Numbered from the stretch's first letter, positions 24,763 through 33,273 are shown. The stretch is DNA of 64,000 bases from JAFEBO01 sp044221315 (GCA_044221315.1 JBGAPK010000011.1:37547-101546); one strand, 5' to 3'. The notes: generated from the sequence alone by a model not told the origin. Made by a program: numbers and translations.

Positions 24763-24957
24763 TGGAGCCTCCTTGAAAGCAGGAGCATGATCGTACCAAG
24801 CTTTTTTCTCGGACGCACGCCCGCATGCGCCTCCCATCCGGCACCCACCGTCGGCCAGGCCTGAGGAAGGCGCAAAGTCGGCCCGCGAAAGGTCCGAAGA
24901 ACGGCGGGCGCTCTGGTGCGCCCCGGCGCGGCTGGCGATCGATGCAGGGGAGCTCGA

Positions 24958-25470
24958 ATGCACCGGCTTGTCAATCTCATTGCCGCTCTGACCTTCTGCG
25001 CGGGCGTGCTGATCGTCGGCGGATGGCAATACCAGCGGTTCACGTGCGCCGGCCGGGCCTCCGAGCTCCGGAGCGCTGTCGTCCGGCTGAAACGGGAAAT
25101 CGACCGGCGGGCGGCCATGGTCGAGACCGTGAAGTCGCCGGAAGGTTGGCCCCAAAGGGTCGATCCGGAATGGTTCGGCACTGATCCGCCCCGCAACCGA
25201 TGGATCGTTGGGGAGCGCCCGTGGGTTGAAGTGGCATCGGGCGACCAGTCGCATCTGCAGGACCCGATCATCCGCGCCGTGGACGAGCGCGCCGGGGCAG
25301 ACCTCGCCGAATTCTGGTACAACCCCGCCAACGGCAACGTGCGAGCGCGCGTTCCCTCCGGCGCGAGCGATCGGGAGACACTCGCGTTGTACAACAAAGT
25401 GAACGCAGCGGCGCTCGAGTCGTTGTTCGAGACGCCAAAGTGGCGTGCCGCGCGCGCAAACGACAGGTGA
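24958..25470 (+). CDS. hypothetical single-helix membrane-anchored protein
   Basis: The 170-residue protein has one N-terminal transmembrane helix (about residues 5-24). A short basic coiled segment follows (SELRSAVVRLKREIDRRAAM), then an extracytoplasmic domain with aromatic and Asp residues (WIVGERPWVEVASGD, EFWYNPANG). I recognise no family. GGGGAG 6 bases upstream supports the ATG at 24958. It is divergent from the small lipoprotein gene and stands alone, with a structured region downstream. Confidence 0.65.
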   Translation: MHRLVNLIAALTFCAGVLIVGGWQYQRFTCAGRASELRSAVVRLKREIDRRAAMVETVKSPEGWPQRVDPEWFGTDPPRNRWIVGERPWVEVASGDQSHLQDPIIRAVDERAGADLAEFWYNPANGNVRARVPSGASDRETLALYNKVNAAALESLFETPKWRAARANDR

Positions 25471-25523
25471 GTGAGTCGTTGATCGCGCCGCGCACGCGCT
25501 CGCGCAACCAATTCAATGTGGAA

Positions 25524-25570
25524 AACTTTCCGCCACTTGAGATTTTGACTTGCACTCTCAAGAGAAAGTT
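25524..25570 (+). other. nested inverted repeat upstream of the Lys-rich ORF
   Basis: AACTTTC (25524-25530) pairs with GAAAGTT (25564-25570), and CTTGAG (25536-25541) with CTCAAG (25557-25562). Together they give an interrupted 13-bp stem with a 15-base loop. The sequence is locally A+T-rich, unlike its surroundings. It may be a regulatory leader or binding site; no T tract follows. Confidence 0.4.
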
Positions 25571-25665
25571 GTCACACTTCCGATAATCCAACGTGCGTCC
25601 GCTCGGGCCCGTCGCGTCTCCGAGCGGTCAAGGCGCACGAACTCATGTTTGAGGAGACCTCTTTC

Positions 25666-26019
25666 ATGGCCAAGAAGAAATCGAAGAAGAAGGGCAAGAA
25701 GAAATCCAAGGCGCTAATCGGCTGTTGGGACCGAACTCTCCCGAGCGAGAGGTTCCAGGGAGGCCCGCGGCGGTCCCCTTCAAGTTGCCGCGGTGTTCAC
25801 ATCCCTCTCGTAGTCGCCCTCGTGCATTCGCACTCGGGCTTAGCCGGCTCGACCGGCACTCGGTTTTCTGATCGAATTCAAATTCGCGACCGTCCGCGGG
25901 GCCGCTGTGCGGCCCCGCTGTCGTTTTGGCCTTTTTTGCAGGATTTCTCGCCACTTTCACCGTCCGTCATGCCCCCATGCTTGCAACGAATCGTCGCACG
26001 GCCGACAATCCGCGCGTGA
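25666..26019 (+). CDS. doubtful Lys-rich small ORF
   Basis: An ATG with GAGGAG about 9 bases upstream opens a frame whose first 16 residues are almost all Lys and Ser (MAKKKSKKKGKKKSKA). After that the composition turns Arg/Ser/Pro-rich and no longer looks like a real protein. The frame runs through a strong terminator at 25896-25926 and overlaps the start of the next gene. The likely truth is a very short basic nucleic-acid-binding peptide whose stop was lost by a frameshift (a TAA lies at once in another phase, after AAGGCGC), or a frame that is not translated. Confidence 0.3.
   Translation: MAKKKSKKKGKKKSKALIGCWDRTLPSERFQGGPRRSPSSCRGVHIPLVVALVHSHSGLAGSTGTRFSDRIQIRDRPRGRCAAPLSFWPFLQDFSPLSPSVMPPCLQRIVARPTIRA
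25896..25926 (+). terminator. terminator of the Lys-rich ORF unit
   Basis: GCGGGGCCGC and GCGGCCCCGC form a perfect 10-bp stem with a TGT loop, followed by TGTCGTTTT and further on TTTTTT. It lies 51 bases before the ATG of the next gene, so it ends a short upstream transcript. Confidence 0.75.
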
Positions 26020-26621
26020 CCGAGAACCGACCCGATGCGGCCATCCGATTCCTGCGTCGTCACTATCACGCGACTCTGGTCGTGGATGACTCGATCTTCC
26101 CGCGAGCATTCGTCATCGATCCCGCGAGCGGGCGCCCCGTCATAGCGGCGCCCCCGGATCTGTTCGACTCTCACTCCGTCACACTCCACGTTCCCGATGA
26201 GCGCGACGATGCGCTCCAGCTCCTCGTCGAACCCGTTCCGCTCGACGCCTCGCGCGACGCCGCGTGCGATCGCCTGCTCATCTACCACGGGCGCGCCGAG
26301 GCCGCCAAGTTCGCCTCGCTCGAGATTGTCGATGCAAAATGGCGCTCCGACGAAAATATTTTCACCGCCCTCCGCGCCGCCAATGAACTCCATACAGACG
26401 AGCCGCGCCTCTGCCGACTCTTGAACTCCGATCTCGCCCGATTTTCGGATATTGTTCGCACGCACGCGGCGAGAGAGACTATCGAACCCAAAGCAGTCGG
26501 CGTCGATCCGCTCGGCATCGACGTCCGCACCCGCACCGGCCTTGTCAGACTTGAGTTTCCGGATCGTCTCACACGCGAGAAAGCAATCGCAACAATTGAA
26601 TCGTGGATGGCACGAGCATGA
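25977..26621 (+). CDS. split-barrel FMN-binding-like protein with DUF2470 C-terminus
   Basis: The roughly 214-residue soluble protein appears to join a pyridoxamine-oxidase-like split barrel (about residues 30-140) to a DUF2470-type domain (about 140-214), which contains VGVDPLGIDVRTRTGLVRLE and closes with a helix ending SWMARA. Proteins of this layout are related to HugZ-type haem-handling proteins, but no haem ligand can be assigned here, so function stays open. ATG 25977 and GTG 26019 are both possible starts without a clear ribosome site. Its TGA overlaps the ATG of the amidohydrolase (ATGA), so the two are translationally coupled. Confidence 0.6.
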   Translation: MLATNRRTADNPRVTENRPDAAIRFLRRHYHATLVVDDSIFPRAFVIDPASGRPVIAAPPDLFDSHSVTLHVPDERDDALQLLVEPVPLDASRDAACDRLLIYHGRAEAAKFASLEIVDAKWRSDENIFTALRAANELHTDEPRLCRLLNSDLARFSDIVRTHAARETIEPKAVGVDPLGIDVRTRTGLVRLEFPDRLTREKAIATIESWMARA

Positions 26622-27925
26622 CATCAACAACCGGCGACCGCCGTCATCCATTGAGAGAGGCGCACGCACATCTCCCCTGGCTCGGCAAGGCGCTCGACAT
26701 GCCATCGCTGGAAGGCTGCGAATCCGCGCAGCACGCCCTGGATCGAATCGCTGCCGAAGCGTCACGCCTCGCCGACCTTCCCACCGCCCGCTGGCTCCAG
26801 TCCCATTCCGCCAGAGCCGAATCCTGGGCTGATGGCAAATGGTTCAGCCGCAAGGACTTGGACAAGGCGACCGGACCCCGACCCACCGCCGTGATGTCCT
26901 TCGATCACCACGCCGTTTTCGCAAATTCCGCCGCCCTGGAAATGGCGCGGATCGGCCGCGGGACCCCGGATCCGCCGGGGGGTGTCATAGAAAAGAACAA
27001 GAGCGGCGAGCCCACCGGACTGTTGCTCGAGACCGCCGCTTTTTCCCTCTGGGCGCTCGCGCCCGAGCCCGATACCCGTGAGCGCAAGCGCCAAATCGTG
27101 AATGCCCTGCATCATCTTTCAGATCTGGGCTTCGTCGAGGTGCACGACCTGCTCAGCCCACCCTGGCTCGGCCCTCTCCTCCGCGAGATCCTCGACTCGG
27201 ACGCCGCTTCCATGTCCGTGGGGCTGTTCGCCGCGATCGACGACATCGAACGCTGCGCCGCCAGCCGGAGCGCCTGGGAGCGCAACGATCTCAAGCTCTT
27301 TGGCGGCAAGACTTTCGCCGATGGCACCCTCAACAGCCGCACCGCTTGGGTGCTCGAACCATTCGCCGATGCGCCGCCGGGGCTCGAGCACGGCAAGCCC
27401 ATTCTCACCTCGCGCCAGATCGCCGATGCCATCGACCGTTGCCGCGTATTGGACCTCGGCATTGCAATCCACGCGATCGGCGATGGGGCCGTCCGCGCAT
27501 GTCTCGACGGCGTTGCGATGACCACCCGCCGCGGAGCACACTCCCTTTCCATCCGCATCGAGCACTGCGAGATCATCGACGCGTGCGATGTCCCACGCTT
27601 CGCCGAGTTGGGCGTTCTCGCGAGCGTTCAGCCCTGCCATCTGCTCGCCGATGTCGAAGCGCTCCGGCGTGGGCTGCCCGACCGCCTCGACCGCGTCATG
27701 CCGTGGCGCGACCTGATCGCGTCAGGGCTTGTTCCCGGTGAATCTCTGCTTTTCGGAAGCGATGTACCGGTCGTCCGGGCCGATCCCCGAGACTCCGTTC
27801 AGGCCGCGGTCCACAGACGGCGGCTTGGCCGGCCCGCCGCGGAAGCCATCGGGATGAACCAGGCGTTGACCGAAGTCCAGTCCCTAGCGTGCTTTGAAGT
27901 CATGCCGAACTCACGAATTGGATAA
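26618..27925 (+). CDS. YtcJ-like amidohydrolase, shortened
   Basis: The 435-residue member of the metal-dependent amidohydrolase superfamily resembles the YtcJ group. Probable metal ligands are visible: HAH near residue 16, His in IAIHAIGDGAVR, His in RIEHCEIID, and Asp in LFGSDVPVVRADPRDS. The PDPPGGVIEKNKSGEPTGLL segment is typical. Usual YtcJ proteins are about 540 residues and begin with a beta-strand domain before the HxH motif; that domain is missing here, and the C-terminal half of the same domain is short. The substrate is unknown. The ATG overlaps the stop of the upstream gene by ATGA. Confidence 0.8.
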   Translation: MTSTTGDRRHPLREAHAHLPWLGKALDMPSLEGCESAQHALDRIAAEASRLADLPTARWLQSHSARAESWADGKWFSRKDLDKATGPRPTAVMSFDHHAVFANSAALEMARIGRGTPDPPGGVIEKNKSGEPTGLLLETAAFSLWALAPEPDTRERKRQIVNALHHLSDLGFVEVHDLLSPPWLGPLLREILDSDAASMSVGLFAAIDDIERCAASRSAWERNDLKLFGGKTFADGTLNSRTAWVLEPFADAPPGLEHGKPILTSRQIADAIDRCRVLDLGIAIHAIGDGAVRACLDGVAMTTRRGAHSLSIRIEHCEIIDACDVPRFAELGVLASVQPCHLLADVEALRRGLPDRLDRVMPWRDLIASGLVPGESLLFGSDVPVVRADPRDSVQAAVHRRRLGRPAAEAIGMNQALTEVQSLACFEVMPNSRIG

Positions 27926-28417
27926 CTCCAAAGAACCCGAAGCCCTGAAACCGCGCGGTCCGATGCACGAAGACCCGAACAAAACCAGTATTGCGAGAAT
28001 TCTCTTGCCAACCCCGCCCCCGGGCGGTTAGCCTGCTCCTCGAGAGGCAAGGGTTTCGGCTGTCCGAGCGTGCAGCGACTTCCGCTCGCTGCAGGTGATG
28101 ACGGAACGTCGGAGCCAATTTGGCGCGGGCTATTGCACGCGCGCGATCCGATCGCGCGCCCCCGCGGGGAGGAAAGGGATGCGCCCGCACTATGCCAGAC
28201 CGCGCCGAAATGTCGCGCCGCGCCGGCATTCCGCAATCAAGTCAATCCGTACATAAAGGGGCGCTTCCGCGCCTCTGACCTGGCGTGGGCCGCGGTCATC
28301 GCGGCTCACGCTATTTTTGGGGTCACGTATTCCGTTGCCGCGACGATGCGGCCGCACGCACGCCCCACCGGTATACTCGACGTCGTTCATTACTCGCGAC
28401 AGGGCCAGGAGCGGCCG
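27926..28417. other. gene-free stretch upstream of phhA
   Basis: The phhA frame is open through most of this region, but the translation is Arg/Ala/Pro-rich and does not belong to the enzyme. A TGCAGCGA/TCGCTGCA hairpin lies near 28068-28090 and a GGGGCGC/GCGCCTC hairpin near 28258-28276. Neither has a T tract. No promoter is clear. Confidence 0.45.
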
Positions 28418-29401
28418 ATGCGTCCCGACATCCGCTACAACAACATTATTGATTCCGACGAGGCTCGTGCCGCGCAGGCCTGGGCCGACAAAGCGCCCGA
28501 GACCCACCACGACGAGATCGACGCCGACCGCTTTTACATCCACCAGAACTACACCAAGTACACCCGCGAGAATCACGAAGTCTGGCGAGACCTGTTCGAC
28601 CGGCGTTGGGCCGTGCTCGAGAACCAGGTCAGCCGTCAGTTCATCGAGGGGATGAGGATCCTCCGCCTCACGCGCGACCGACTCCCTCTCCTCGACGACC
28701 TCGTGCTCGAGCGCGATATCGAGATTGCGGGCGGCGTCAAGATCGCCAAGGGCACCCGCCTCGACGGCATCAACAAGTTCCTTCAGGCCCAGTCTTCCTG
28801 GGCCTCCTACGGCGTCCCGGGATATCTGCCCGCCAAGGCCTTCTTCGCCTGCCTTGCGCAGCGCGAATTCCCAACCACCGTGCTCATCCGCCCGCGCGAG
28901 GTCATGGACTACCTCCCCGAGCCCGACATTTTCCACGACGTCTTCGGCCACGTGCCCCTGCACGCGCTCCGCGTCTTCGCCGATTTTCTTCAGACCTACG
29001 GCCATTCCGCCCTGCTCTGCGAGGACGTGCAGCACATCACCCGCCTCGGCCGCCTCTTCTGGTTCACCGTCGAGTTCGGCCTGATCAAGGAAGACGGCAA
29101 GGTCCGGATCTACGGCAGCGGCCTGGTCAGCAGCCACTCCGAAAGCGAATACGCCCTCAAGGGCCAGTGGGAATCCCGCGGCCAATCCGCCCCCGACTGC
29201 AAGGAACGCCCGATCGCCGAATGGCGCCCCTTCGATCTCGAACGCATCTGCAACACCGATTTCGAGATCGACCACTTCCAGCCCATCTACTACGTCCTCG
29301 AATCCTTCGAGCAGCTCCGCGACGCCATGAATCAGTACGCGACCCAGGTCCTCGGAAAGAGCCGGTCCAACCGCCCGCAGGTCGTTGGCACTCCCCGTTG
29401 A
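28418..29401 (+). CDS. phhA: phenylalanine-4-hydroxylase
   Basis: The 327-residue aromatic amino acid hydroxylase uses tetrahydrobiopterin or a similar pterin, iron(II) and oxygen to turn phenylalanine into tyrosine. The iron ligands are clear: two His in PDIFHDVFGHVPLH and Glu in FWFTVEFGLIKEDG. The WASYGVPGYLPAKAFFACLA region is typical of the catalytic core. The protein lacks an ACT regulatory domain, as in other bacterial enzymes, and is slightly longer than most. AGGAG lies 6 bases before the ATG at 28418. A pterin dehydratase gene, a common partner, is not adjacent. Confidence 0.92.
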   Translation: MRPDIRYNNIIDSDEARAAQAWADKAPETHHDEIDADRFYIHQNYTKYTRENHEVWRDLFDRRWAVLENQVSRQFIEGMRILRLTRDRLPLLDDLVLERDIEIAGGVKIAKGTRLDGINKFLQAQSSWASYGVPGYLPAKAFFACLAQREFPTTVLIRPREVMDYLPEPDIFHDVFGHVPLHALRVFADFLQTYGHSALLCEDVQHITRLGRLFWFTVEFGLIKEDGKVRIYGSGLVSSHSESEYALKGQWESRGQSAPDCKERPIAEWRPFDLERICNTDFEIDHFQPIYYVLESFEQLRDAMNQYATQVLGKSRSNRPQVVGTPR

Positions 29402-29439
29402 CACCGCTTCTACGATTTCTCGCACCGTGCCGGGAGACG

Positions 29440-29476
29440 GAGGGTTTCAATCCCTCTGCACGCGAAATCGTGCAGA
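29440..29476 (+). repeat. two adjacent small hairpins after phhA
   Basis: GAGGG/CCCTC (29440-29456) and TCTGCACG/CGTGCAGA (29455-29476) form two stems that share their border. There is no T tract, so this is at best a weak or rho-assisted 3' structure. Confidence 0.35.
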
Positions 29477-29521
29477 AGCTCTAGCGATCGAGCGCTCGGC
29501 ACGGTGTTCTCCGCCACGCCA

Positions 29522-30058
29522 ATGACATTGGTTCATCCACCAATCGAGGCCGCGCAGGAAGTTGTGCTTCGCCTACGCCACGCGCACATCGCGTGCGCCC
29601 TCGGCGGCAGCGGCCTGCTCGGCGCGCTCGGGCTTGAACCCCGCGTTCGCGATTGGGATCTCACGACCGATGCCAACGCCCAATCCGTGGCCCCGCTCCT
29701 CTCCGGGCTTCACTATGAGCGCATCGAGCCCAACGGCATCTACGCGACCGAGGCGATGTTCCGCATACAGACCCACGGAGCCAGTGTCGATCTGATGTGC
29801 CGCTTCGCCGTGCACAATCCCGCCGGAACGTGCACGTTCCCCACCGTCGTCGATGGTGCCTGGCAATCGCTCCCGCTTGGCGCGCCCGTCGTCTGGGCCG
29901 CGGCATACGCCCTGATCGATCGCCCCGAAAAGGCCGAACGCCTTTGGGCTCATCTCGCCGCCAACCACGGCAGCCCGACCGCAGTGGCAGCCATGCTGGG
30001 ACAGCCGCTTCCCCCCGAATTCGCCAGCCGCCTGCGCACACTCTCCACGGCCCTATAG
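29522..30058 (+). CDS. nucleotidyltransferase-fold protein
   Basis: The 178-residue soluble protein has the start of the polymerase-beta-like nucleotidyltransferase fold. A Gly-Gly-Ser-Gly stretch (CALGGSGLLGALGL) is followed by RVRDWDLTTD, giving the DxD metal pair, and a later VDLMCRF supplies a third acidic position. Such proteins either transfer nucleotides or serve in minimal nucleotidyltransferase modules. No HEPN-type partner gene lies beside it, so a toxin-antitoxin role is not supported. The ATG at 29522 is chosen over the GTG at 29504; neither has a clear ribosome site. Confidence 0.6.
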   Translation: MTLVHPPIEAAQEVVLRLRHAHIACALGGSGLLGALGLEPRVRDWDLTTDANAQSVAPLLSGLHYERIEPNGIYATEAMFRIQTHGASVDLMCRFAVHNPAGTCTFPTVVDGAWQSLPLGAPVVWAAAYALIDRPEKAERLWAHLAANHGSPTAVAAMLGQPLPPEFASRLRTLSTAL

Positions 30059-30108
30059 CCGGCGAACACCGCGACCGAAAACTCTTCCGATATCATATCT
30101 CAAACTCA

Positions 30109-30130
30109 AAAGTTTGACATGTCAAACTTT
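30109..30130. promoter_or_regulatory. perfect 22-bp palindromic operator, likely for MntR
   Basis: The half-site AAAGTTTGACA is followed directly by its exact complement with no spacer. It overlaps the -35 box of the predicted mntH promoter. A DtxR/MntR-type repressor is the second gene of the same operon and is the obvious binder. This is inference from symmetry, place and gene content. Confidence 0.75.
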
Positions 30131-30141
30131 CCGACTACGAT
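30114..30141 (+). promoter_or_regulatory. predicted mntH-mntR promoter
   Basis: TTGACA at 30114-30119 lies inside the palindrome. TACGAT at 30136-30141 follows after 16 bases. Transcription would begin near 30148, which would put the first ATG (30119) upstream of the RNA start and favour the ATG at 30170 as the real start. Confidence 0.5.
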
Positions 30142-30169
30142 GGCCGAGTCTCTATTAGGTCTCCGTCGC

Positions 30170-31555
30170 ATGCCCACCACCCCATCCAGAAACGCCGACC
30201 CCGGCGCGCCGGCACTCGAACCAGGCTGGCGCTTACCCCTCGGAGTTCCCTCGCTCCCCGAAGTTCACTCCACGGTCCACGTTCCCACCGGCGCCGGCTT
30301 CTGGCGCAAACTTTTCGCCTTCACGGGACCGGGCCTCATGGTCTCGGTCGGCTACATGGACCCCGGCAACTGGGCGACCGATCTCGCCGGCGGAGCAAAG
30401 TTCGGCTACGCCCTCCTCTCCGTCATCCTGATCTCCAACATCATGGCCATGGTGCTCCAGCACCTCGCACTCAAGCTGGGCATCGTGACCGGACGCGACC
30501 TCGCGCAGGCATGCCGAGATCATTACTCCCGGCCCGTCGGCTTTTGTCTCTGGGTTCTGTGCGAGATCGCGATCGCCGCATGCGACCTGGCCGAGGTCAT
30601 CGGCTCCGCGATTGCGCTCAATCTGCTCTTCGGACTGCCCCTCTGGCTGGGCGTGTGCCTCACCGCCGCCGACGTGCTGCTCATCCTCTTCCTTCAATAC
30701 CGCGGCTTCCGTTTCATCGAAGCGATCATCGCCGCCCTCATCCTGACCATCGGGCTCTGCTTCGGATACGAGATCATCGCTTCGCGACCGGACATGCTCG
30801 GTGTCTTCGCCGGGCTCGTGCCGACCCCCTCCATCGTCAGCGATCCTTCCAAGCTCTACATCGCGATCGGCATCCTGGGCGCGACGGTGATGCCGCACAA
30901 TCTCTACCTGCACAGCAGCATCGTGCAGACCCGGCGCTACGAGCGCACCGACGCCGGCGTGGCGATGGCCGTCAAATTCGCCACGATCGACTCGACGCTC
31001 GCGCTTCTCATCGCCTTCTTCATCAACGCCGCGATCCTGATCCTCTCCGCCGCGGCGTTCCACACCTCGGGGCACCAGGAGGTGGCCGACATCGGCGACG
31101 CATACCAGCTCCTCACGCCCGTTCTCGGCGCCGCGGGGGCCAGCACGCTCTTCGCCATCGCGCTCCTGGCCAGCGGCCAGAACAGCACGCTTACGGGCAC
31201 GCTCGCCGGCCAGATCGTTATGGAAGGCTTCCTCAACATCCGCCTCGCTCCGTGGCTGCGTCGCCTGATCACGCGCCTGGTGGCCATTGTTCCGGCCGTC
31301 ATCGTCGCGACGCTCTTCGGCGAGAGGGGCGTCGGACAACTCCTCATCCTGAGCCAGGTCGTCTTGTCGCTTCAGCTCTCCTTCGCGGTCGTGCCCCTGG
31401 TGCAGTTCACGAGCGAGAAGGCCAAGATGGGCCGATTCGTCAACGCGATGTGGCTCAAGGTGCTGGCATGGGCAATGGCGTTCATCATCGCGACCCTCAA
31501 CGCCTGGCTCCTGTGGCAGACCGTGAGCGAGTGGCTGCGTCCGACCGTCGGATAG
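30170..31555 (+). CDS. mntH: Nramp-family divalent metal transporter (Mn2+)
   Basis: The 461-residue inner-membrane protein has 11-12 helices and imports Mn2+ (or Fe2+) with protons. The metal-binding motif of helix 1 is GYMDPGNWATDL and that of helix 6 is MPHNLYLHSSIVQ; the ASGQNSTLTGTLAGQIVMEG segment is typical of Nramp. The frame is open back to an ATG at 30119, but that codon sits in the centre of a palindromic operator and before the predicted RNA start, so I prefer 30170. The repressor gene mntR follows after 7 bases, giving a self-regulated manganese uptake operon. Confidence 0.93.
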   Translation: MPTTPSRNADPGAPALEPGWRLPLGVPSLPEVHSTVHVPTGAGFWRKLFAFTGPGLMVSVGYMDPGNWATDLAGGAKFGYALLSVILISNIMAMVLQHLALKLGIVTGRDLAQACRDHYSRPVGFCLWVLCEIAIAACDLAEVIGSAIALNLLFGLPLWLGVCLTAADVLLILFLQYRGFRFIEAIIAALILTIGLCFGYEIIASRPDMLGVFAGLVPTPSIVSDPSKLYIAIGILGATVMPHNLYLHSSIVQTRRYERTDAGVAMAVKFATIDSTLALLIAFFINAAILILSAAAFHTSGHQEVADIGDAYQLLTPVLGAAGASTLFAIALLASGQNSTLTGTLAGQIVMEGFLNIRLAPWLRRLITRLVAIVPAVIVATLFGERGVGQLLILSQVVLSLQLSFAVVPLVQFTSEKAKMGRFVNAMWLKVLAWAMAFIIATLNAWLLWQTVSEWLRPTVG

Positions 31556-31562
31556 AACCGTC

Positions 31563-32228
31563 ATGCCAAGCGAAGCGGTCGAAAACTACCTGAAGGCCCT
31601 CGAAGCCCTCTGCCGCGAATCGCCCACCGGCGAGGCCGGCATGAAGCGACTCGCCGCCGTCGTCGGCGTCACCACCGGCACCGCGACCAGCATGGCCAAA
31701 AAGCTCGCCGCCGCCAAACTCGCCAAGTACGAACGCTTCGGCGGCGTCTCGCTCACGCTCAAGGGCCAGGCCGCGGCACGCGACATCCTCCGCCGTCACC
31801 GCCTTATCGAAACCTTTCTCGTCGAGACGCTCAAGCTCGACTGGTCCGTCGTCCACGACGAGGCCGAACGCCTCGAGCACGCCATCTCCCCCACAGTCCT
31901 CGAAGCTCTCGACCGGCACCTCGGCAGGCCGAGCACCGATCCCCACGGCGATCCCATCCCCGACGGGGATGGTGGAGTAGACGAAGCGAAGGGAAGATCT
32001 CTGTCCGAGTTCGCCACCGGTGCGACCGTCCGGGTCACACGAATCGCCGATCAGGATCAGGCGTTTCTCTCGTTCGTCGCCCGCCACGGCCTCAAACCCG
32101 GCGCAAAGGCCCGGGTGCTTGCGATGGATACCGCGGCGCAGTCCCTTCAGATCGAGGCCAAAGGGCACCCGCCCGTCTCTCTTGGCGTCGATGCCGCACG
32201 CAAGATCATGGCCGAATCGGCGGCCTGA
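31563..32228 (+). CDS. mntR: DtxR/MntR-family metal-dependent repressor
   Basis: The 221-residue regulator has an N-terminal winged helix (about residues 1-65, with LAAVVGVTTGTATSMAKKLA as recognition region). A dimerisation and metal-binding domain follows (residues 66-140, RHRLIETFLVETLKLDW and VVHDEAERLEHAIS, with His and Glu ligands), then a C-terminal FeoA/SH3-like domain (about 150-215, GLKPGAKARVLAMD). Proteins of this family bind Mn2+ or Fe2+ and then repress uptake genes. It is cotranscribed with mntH, and the 22-bp palindrome ahead of mntH is its probable operator. An acidic Asp/Gly insertion separates the last two domains. Confidence 0.92.
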   Translation: MPSEAVENYLKALEALCRESPTGEAGMKRLAAVVGVTTGTATSMAKKLAAAKLAKYERFGGVSLTLKGQAAARDILRRHRLIETFLVETLKLDWSVVHDEAERLEHAISPTVLEALDRHLGRPSTDPHGDPIPDGDGGVDEAKGRSLSEFATGATVRVTRIADQDQAFLSFVARHGLKPGAKARVLAMDTAAQSLQIEAKGHPPVSLGVDAARKIMAESAA

Positions 32229-32326
32229 CCACGGGCGGTTGCCCGGAAAACAGCCTCCGAACGGTCCCATGCTCCGAACCCTTCCGCGCCGATTTTCCAT
32301 CCCGAATCGCCTATCCTTCTCCCCCT

Positions 32327-33223
32327 ATGGGCAAGACCCGCGAGATCAAGAAGCGCATCAAGGCCGTCGGCAACATCCGGCGCATCACCAAGACGATGCA
32401 GATGATCGCCACCGCCAAGTTTTCGGCGGCACAGCAGCGATCGGTCTCCAGCCGCCCCTACACCGACGCCCTCTTCGAGCTCGTCTCCGGCCTTGCCGCC
32501 TCCCTCACCGACGTCTCGCACCCCCTGCTCTCCTCTGCCCCAAAGCCGGGCGCCAAGCCGCTGCTCTTGGTTCTGACCTCCGACCGCGGGCTCTGCGGCC
32601 CGTACAACGGCAGCATCCTCCGCACCGGCATGCACTTCGTCCGCGAGGAGCCCTCGCGCCGCGGTGGATTTATCGAGCTCGTCGGCAAGAAGGGCGCCGG
32701 CTTCCTCAAGTACAACAAGATCCCCATCACGCAGCACCACACGCAGTTCGGCGACAAGCCCACCTACGACAAGGTCGAGGACCTCGCCCAGAACTACATC
32801 GAACGCTTTGTTTCGGGCGAGGTTTCGAGCGTGCACGTGATCTACATGAAGTTCATCTCCGCCGGCAAGCAGGTGCCGACCGTCATGCAACTGCTGCCCT
32901 TCAAGGCCGAGGCAATGGAGAAGCACGAGCCCGGCAAGATCGAGAAGCCCGAGGGCAAGCTCAGCATCCAGTACGAGTTCAGCCCCTCCGCGGAGGAGTT
33001 GCTTGGCGAACTGCTCCCCTCCGCCGTCAAGGCGGTGCTCTTCCAGGCTTTCAACGACGCGATCGTCAGCGAGCAGGTGGCCCGCATGATCGCCATGAAG
33101 GCCGCGACCGACAACGCCGGCAAGATGGGCAAACGCCTCACCCGCGTTTACAACCGCGCCCGCCAGTCGCAGATCACCACCGAACTCACCGAGATCGTCG
33201 CCGGCGCCGCCGCCCTCGGATAG
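32327..33223 (+). CDS. atpG: ATP synthase F1 gamma subunit
   Basis: The 298-residue central stalk subunit of F1Fo-ATP synthase links rotation to catalysis. The N-terminal helix (MGKTREIKKRIKAVGNIRRI, then TKTMQMIATAKF), the LLLVLTSDRGLCGPYNGSIL segment and the C-terminal helix (MKAATDNAGKMGKRLTRVYN) are all family signatures. Length and ends are complete. The neighbours are mntR and trmL; no other ATP synthase subunit gene is nearby, although atpG usually sits between atpA and atpD. Confidence 0.96.
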   Translation: MGKTREIKKRIKAVGNIRRITKTMQMIATAKFSAAQQRSVSSRPYTDALFELVSGLAASLTDVSHPLLSSAPKPGAKPLLLVLTSDRGLCGPYNGSILRTGMHFVREEPSRRGGFIELVGKKGAGFLKYNKIPITQHHTQFGDKPTYDKVEDLAQNYIERFVSGEVSSVHVIYMKFISAGKQVPTVMQLLPFKAEAMEKHEPGKIEKPEGKLSIQYEFSPSAEELLGELLPSAVKAVLFQAFNDAIVSEQVARMIAMKAATDNAGKMGKRLTRVYNRARQSQITTELTEIVAGAAALG

Positions 33224-33273
33224 AGCGTCCCGCGTGAGCGGGAGATGGACCCGCTGCGGTTATCGCCGGGCGA

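Noticed and set aside
29522..30058. A minimal nucleotidyltransferase as half of an MNT/HEPN toxin-antitoxin pair.
   Set aside because: No HEPN-like gene lies next to it; the neighbours are phhA and mntH.
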